64,000 bases of DNA. Origin: CAWIUB01 sp963839995 (GTDB lineage Bacteria; Actinomycetota; Actinomycetes; Mycobacteriales; Jatrophihabitantaceae). Both the position numbers and the translations under genes were made by a program. The notes under the pieces are model-generated. The model did not search any database. It was not told the DNA's origin and was given only the letters and a program-made list of their open reading frames with translations. Location of the stretch: contig CAWIXH010000007.1 in the NCBI GenBank assembly GCA_963839995.1, positions 62,001 through 126,000 of the forward strand, given 5' to 3'. The first letter of the stretch is position 1. Each line of letters begins with the position of its first letter. Shown piece by piece: positions 61,554 to 64,000 of this stretch.

Positions 61554-62198
61554 TCAGGCGGGGTTGGGCCGCCAAACGAACTTGACCTTCGCAGGGTCGC
61601 CCCGGCCCGCCTCGACGATGTCTCGCACGAATACCTCGGCCTGCAGGCGGGACTGGTGCATGAGGTCGTACTTGGGGTTTTCAGCCTCCTGCCGCATAGC
61701 CGCCTCGGCTGCGCGGTACATCAAGTCAACGTTGGGCCGGCATCCCAGGATGACGTTGATGCCGCAGCGGGGCCGCTCAGTGAAGGTGCGCGAGTGATCG
61801 AGCCGGGCGGCGGCGATTTGTGGTTCGGGCAGGCTGACCGTAACCGATCCGTTCGGAGCAATACCCGATACTTTGGCCATTTTCCAGTCGACCGTCACCT
61901 CCACGTCGCCGTAGGCGTGCAAGACGGTGTCGGTATGCCAAAATGTGCCCAGGGAGCCCTCGGGCGCATTTGACTGATTGATCACGACGTTCTGCAATGT
62001 GAGATCGTAAACCTGAAGCTGCTGTTGTGCTACCAGCTGGGCCTGGAGCCGGCTGGGCTCGATGCTGGTATGCGTCTTGGTGTGCGGCCAGCCGGGGAAC
62101 AGATTGAAGAGCTTAAGGACCAAGGCCACTGCGACCAGGGCAACCACAATCATGAGCACTCGACCGGGCCCGAAGCCTCGCTTGGTGCGGAGGTCCAT
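61554..62198 (-). CDS. Single-pass membrane protein, DUF4230-like
   Basis: 214 residues. One membrane segment (VLMIVVALVAVALVLKLFNL) near residue 15-34 is followed by an extracytoplasmic domain: LQVYDLTLQNVVINQSNAPE, then VEVTVDWKMAKVSGIAPNGS and SVTVSLPEPQIAAARLDHSR. This matches the DUF4230 layout. ATG 62198 has GAGG upstream. Function unknown. Confidence 0.75.
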   Translation of the reverse strand: MDLRTKRGFGPGRVLMIVVALVAVALVLKLFNLFPGWPHTKTHTSIEPSRLQAQLVAQQQLQVYDLTLQNVVINQSNAPEGSLGTFWHTDTVLHAYGDVEVTVDWKMAKVSGIAPNGSVTVSLPEPQIAAARLDHSRTFTERPRCGINVILGCRPNVDLMYRAAEAAMRQEAENPKYDLMHQSRLQAEVFVRDIVEAGRGDPAKVKFVWRPNPA

Positions 62199-62600
62199 TG
62201 GTGCCTCGATCCGTAGAGCAGATGTTCCGGTGATCTTGCCTCGAGTTTAGTTGATGTTTGTGGTGTTCTGGCCGTCGTGGGCCTGCTGGTCTGCCGGTGT
62301 GCCCAGAAGTAGACGTCATCTTTGCTTGCACCGACCTCAGCCGTCGCGGCGACTGCGCTGGTGCCGGGCGACGATGCGCTGCGGCAGCTTGAGTGGCCCA
62401 TCGTCGATCAACCCGAGGTAGATACCATCCTTGGGCCAGCGGGCTCCGTGGCGATCCTGTGGCCTTGGCCATCGGCTCGGGTCCGGTCCTAAGGTGCTGT
62501 TCGAAAATAACTATTCTATAACAACTTACATGGCTGTGATTCGCTCCGGGTCGCCGAGCGTCGGCACGGTTAGCCCGAAGTTACGTGATCTTGATGCTGT
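62199..62600. other. Intergenic stretch, no gene seen
   Basis: About 400 bases, with an AT-rich patch near 62500-62530 (unusual for this genome) but no gene. It may mark an insertion boundary or promoter. Confidence 0.4.
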
Positions 62601-62626
62601 GAAGCCCCCGTGTTGAGGGGGGTTTC
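62601..62626. terminator. GC-rich hairpin with T-run, terminator
   Basis: GAAGCCCCC (62601-62609) pairs with GGGGGTTTC (62618-62626), a 9-bp stem with one G-T pair around an 8-base loop, ending in TTTC. It is close to a classic intrinsic terminator and may act on either strand, just beyond the end of the IS1634-type gene. Confidence 0.7.
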
Positions 62627-62651
62627 GCCGTGTGTGGGGTGGTGGTTCTGG

Positions 62652-63431
62652 CTACGTGAGGGTGGCTGGGATGGGTGCGCCGAGTAGGTCGAAGGCTCGT
62701 CGTTGGGTGGGGGTGGGTTCGGCGAGCAGGTCGAGGTCGGCGCCGCCGATGGTGACGGTGTTGCGGGTCAGGGTGGCGAGGTGGTCGAGCAGTCCGCGGT
62801 AGTCGTGCAGTGGTCGGTTCTGGTCGTCTTTGCGGCGGGAGGCTTTGCGTTCGGCGGCGGGTGAGCGTTTCGCGGCGGCGACGGGGTTGTCGCGCTGGGG
62901 TGGGTGTTCGTCGGTGTAGGTCAGCGGCGCCCAGGCTTTGCGCAGGTGCCAGACGAGGTAGGCGGCGAGGGTGCAGATCAGTACGTGGGCGCGGACCCGG
63001 TGTTGGGTCCAGTGCCGGATCGGGCGCAGTTCCAGCTCGTCGATCTTGAGGGTGCGGAAGTCGCGTTCGAGGTTGGCCAGCTGCTTGTAGGCGGTGACGG
63101 CGCCGGCGGGGTCGAGCCGGTCGGCGGCGACGCTGGTGCGGATGAGGTAGATGCCGTCCAGGGCGGCCTCGGCGTCGATCTTGGGCTGGTTGCGGGTGAC
63201 GGTCAGGGTGGTGTCGGTGATGGCCAGGTGGAAGTGTTTGGCCATCTTGTACTTGTCCAGCACCCGTCCTGCGGCCAGGCCGATCTTGTCGGCGCCGGTC
63301 AGCCGCCCGGCGGCGACGCGTTCGCGCAGCGGAGCGAGCGCCGTTTCGGTGGCGGTGAGCAGGGCGTCGCGTTTGCTGGCCCGTTCGGTGGCCAGGTGCG
63401 GGTTGCGCGGCGCTTGGCTAGCTACGCTTTC
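62652..63431 (-). pseudogene. IS1634-family transposase, C-terminal part
   Basis: Reads NPHLATERASKRDALLTATE, VLDKYKMAKHFHLAITD, LDGIYLIRTSVAADRL, then YKQLANLERDFRTLKIDELE (catalytic Glu region) and RPIRHWTQHRVRAHVLICTL, the end of an IS1634-type DDE transposase. The N-terminal half is missing because a group II intron begins at 63432 on the opposite strand. The other half would lie beyond the intron. Confidence 0.85.
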
Positions 63432-64000
63432 GTGTGCCCAGTAGCGTGGGCGCGCGACGTGATGACCTTGGAGGTGGTCGCGTTGAGGTGATTCACGCGC
63501 AAGCTCGTGTCCGCCAGCCGGTGTGAGTCCGGTCCGGGTAGCTGCCAGGAGGCCCGGTAGCAGGCTGCCGGCGTCGGGGGGAAACGCCCGGCGTCGAAGC
63601 GCAGTGTCGAAAGCCCCTTCGGGGGGAGCGACTGTCCAGCCCGCAGCATGACGCGAATCCTGCAGCCTCGTGAGGCTAACCCCGTCAGGGGACAAGGGGG
63701 TGCCGAGCCGCTGAAATCACGGCGAAGGCCATGGAAGGCGCTGAAGACCTGGAGTTGCAGGCGCTGAGGAACCCCCCGGGGTAGGGGGAGTGGGATGGGC
63801 AGAAGGTGGGCACGGGAACTGGGGAAGCCCTCGTCGACCCCGATCGTGCGGTGGTCGGGAGCAGCCGGTGCGTATAACCGTCTGAACGGGAAGTCGCGCC
63901 GAGTCGGCAGGGTGGCGGATGGGGCCGTAGTACCGCGTGAGCCGGTTGGACAACATAACCGCCGGTGAGGGAAGGGCCCCTGCCGCATCACACGCTTGGT
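63432..64000 (+). mobile_element. Group II intron, 5' part (runs off the window)
   Basis: Starts GTGTGCCCAG, matching the GUGYG 5' consensus of group II introns. About 570 bases of GC-rich, non-coding, structured sequence follow, including typical stretches GGTGTGAGTCCGGTCC, GGGAGTGGGATGGGCAG and CCGGTGAGGGAAGGGCC. These are landmarks of bacterial group II introns ahead of the reverse-transcriptase/maturase frame, which should begin just past 64000. It is inserted antisense into an IS1634-type transposase. Confidence 0.85.

Noticed and set aside
1..64000. CRISPR arrays and tRNA genes
   Set aside because: No regularly spaced repeats and no cloverleaf with a T-loop GTTC-type core and acceptor pairing were found; a dedicated scan could still reveal one I missed.

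Overview
The window reads as chromosomal DNA of a high-GC actinobacterium. Evidence: RbpA with a SigR-type promoter, a GuaB1-type IMPDH/GMP-reductase homologue, adjacent lnt and ppm1, a DUF5999 protein, GTG/TTG starts, and several start codons placed only 3-7 nt after a TAnnnT -10 box (candidate leaderless mRNAs). I cannot fix the genus. I see no tRNA, rRNA or CRISPR array.

Region 1 (1-45.98 kb) is mostly intact single-copy genes. In order: the end of an amidase, a LacI regulator, lnt-ppm1 (lipoprotein acylation and polyprenol-phosphate-mannose synthesis), a MazEF-like toxin-antitoxin pair, rbpA, a GDPD, and a TetR gene followed by a complete five-gene branched-chain-amino-acid-type ABC importer closed by a strong hairpin. 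Then come an MscS channel, an O-methyltransferase and a reverse-strand amine/semialdehyde catabolism cluster (LLM oxidoreductase, DAO-type FAD oxidase, class III aminotransferase, MmsA-type dehydrogenase, FAD reductase). Next are a berberine-bridge-type oxidase preceded by two truncated gene fragments, a large LuxR ATPase regulator with a decayed partial copy, AraC+VOC, a Phd/PIN toxin-antitoxin pair and malQ. A heterodimeric ABC exporter with its TetR and operator follows, then a decayed methyltransferase and a frameshifted wax-ester-synthase-like gene. The run guaB1 - trpS - arsR - CDF transporter comes next; trpS has a leader with a tandem-Trp peptide and mutually exclusive hairpins. After small conserved genes the region ends with an MNT-HepT pair whose antitoxin carries an N-terminal HTH.

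Region 2 (46.0-61.1 kb) is an insertion-sequence graveyard. It holds an integrase remnant, an IS6-like remnant, a DDE transposase split by an IS256-family element (8-bp target duplication), remnants of LuxR, SDR and alcohol-dehydrogenase genes, a PASTA lipoprotein, an IS3-family element with a zinc-ribbon passenger gene (3-bp duplication) that breaks a host gene, a small Gly-rich membrane peptide, an IS110 transposase, and a 1.8-kb DDE element (4-bp duplication) that breaks a VOC gene. Two direct copies of a roughly 290-bp hairpin-rich repeat lie 12.6 kb apart across most of this region.

Region 3 (61.1-64.0 kb) holds a single-pass membrane protein (DUF4230-like), a terminator, and the C-terminal half of an IS1634-type transposase cut by the 5' end of a group II intron that runs off the window.

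The most interesting items are the trpS attenuator, the 290-bp repeat pair, the passenger-bearing IS elements, the HTH-MNT/HepT module, and the nested insertions that can be dated relative to each other.
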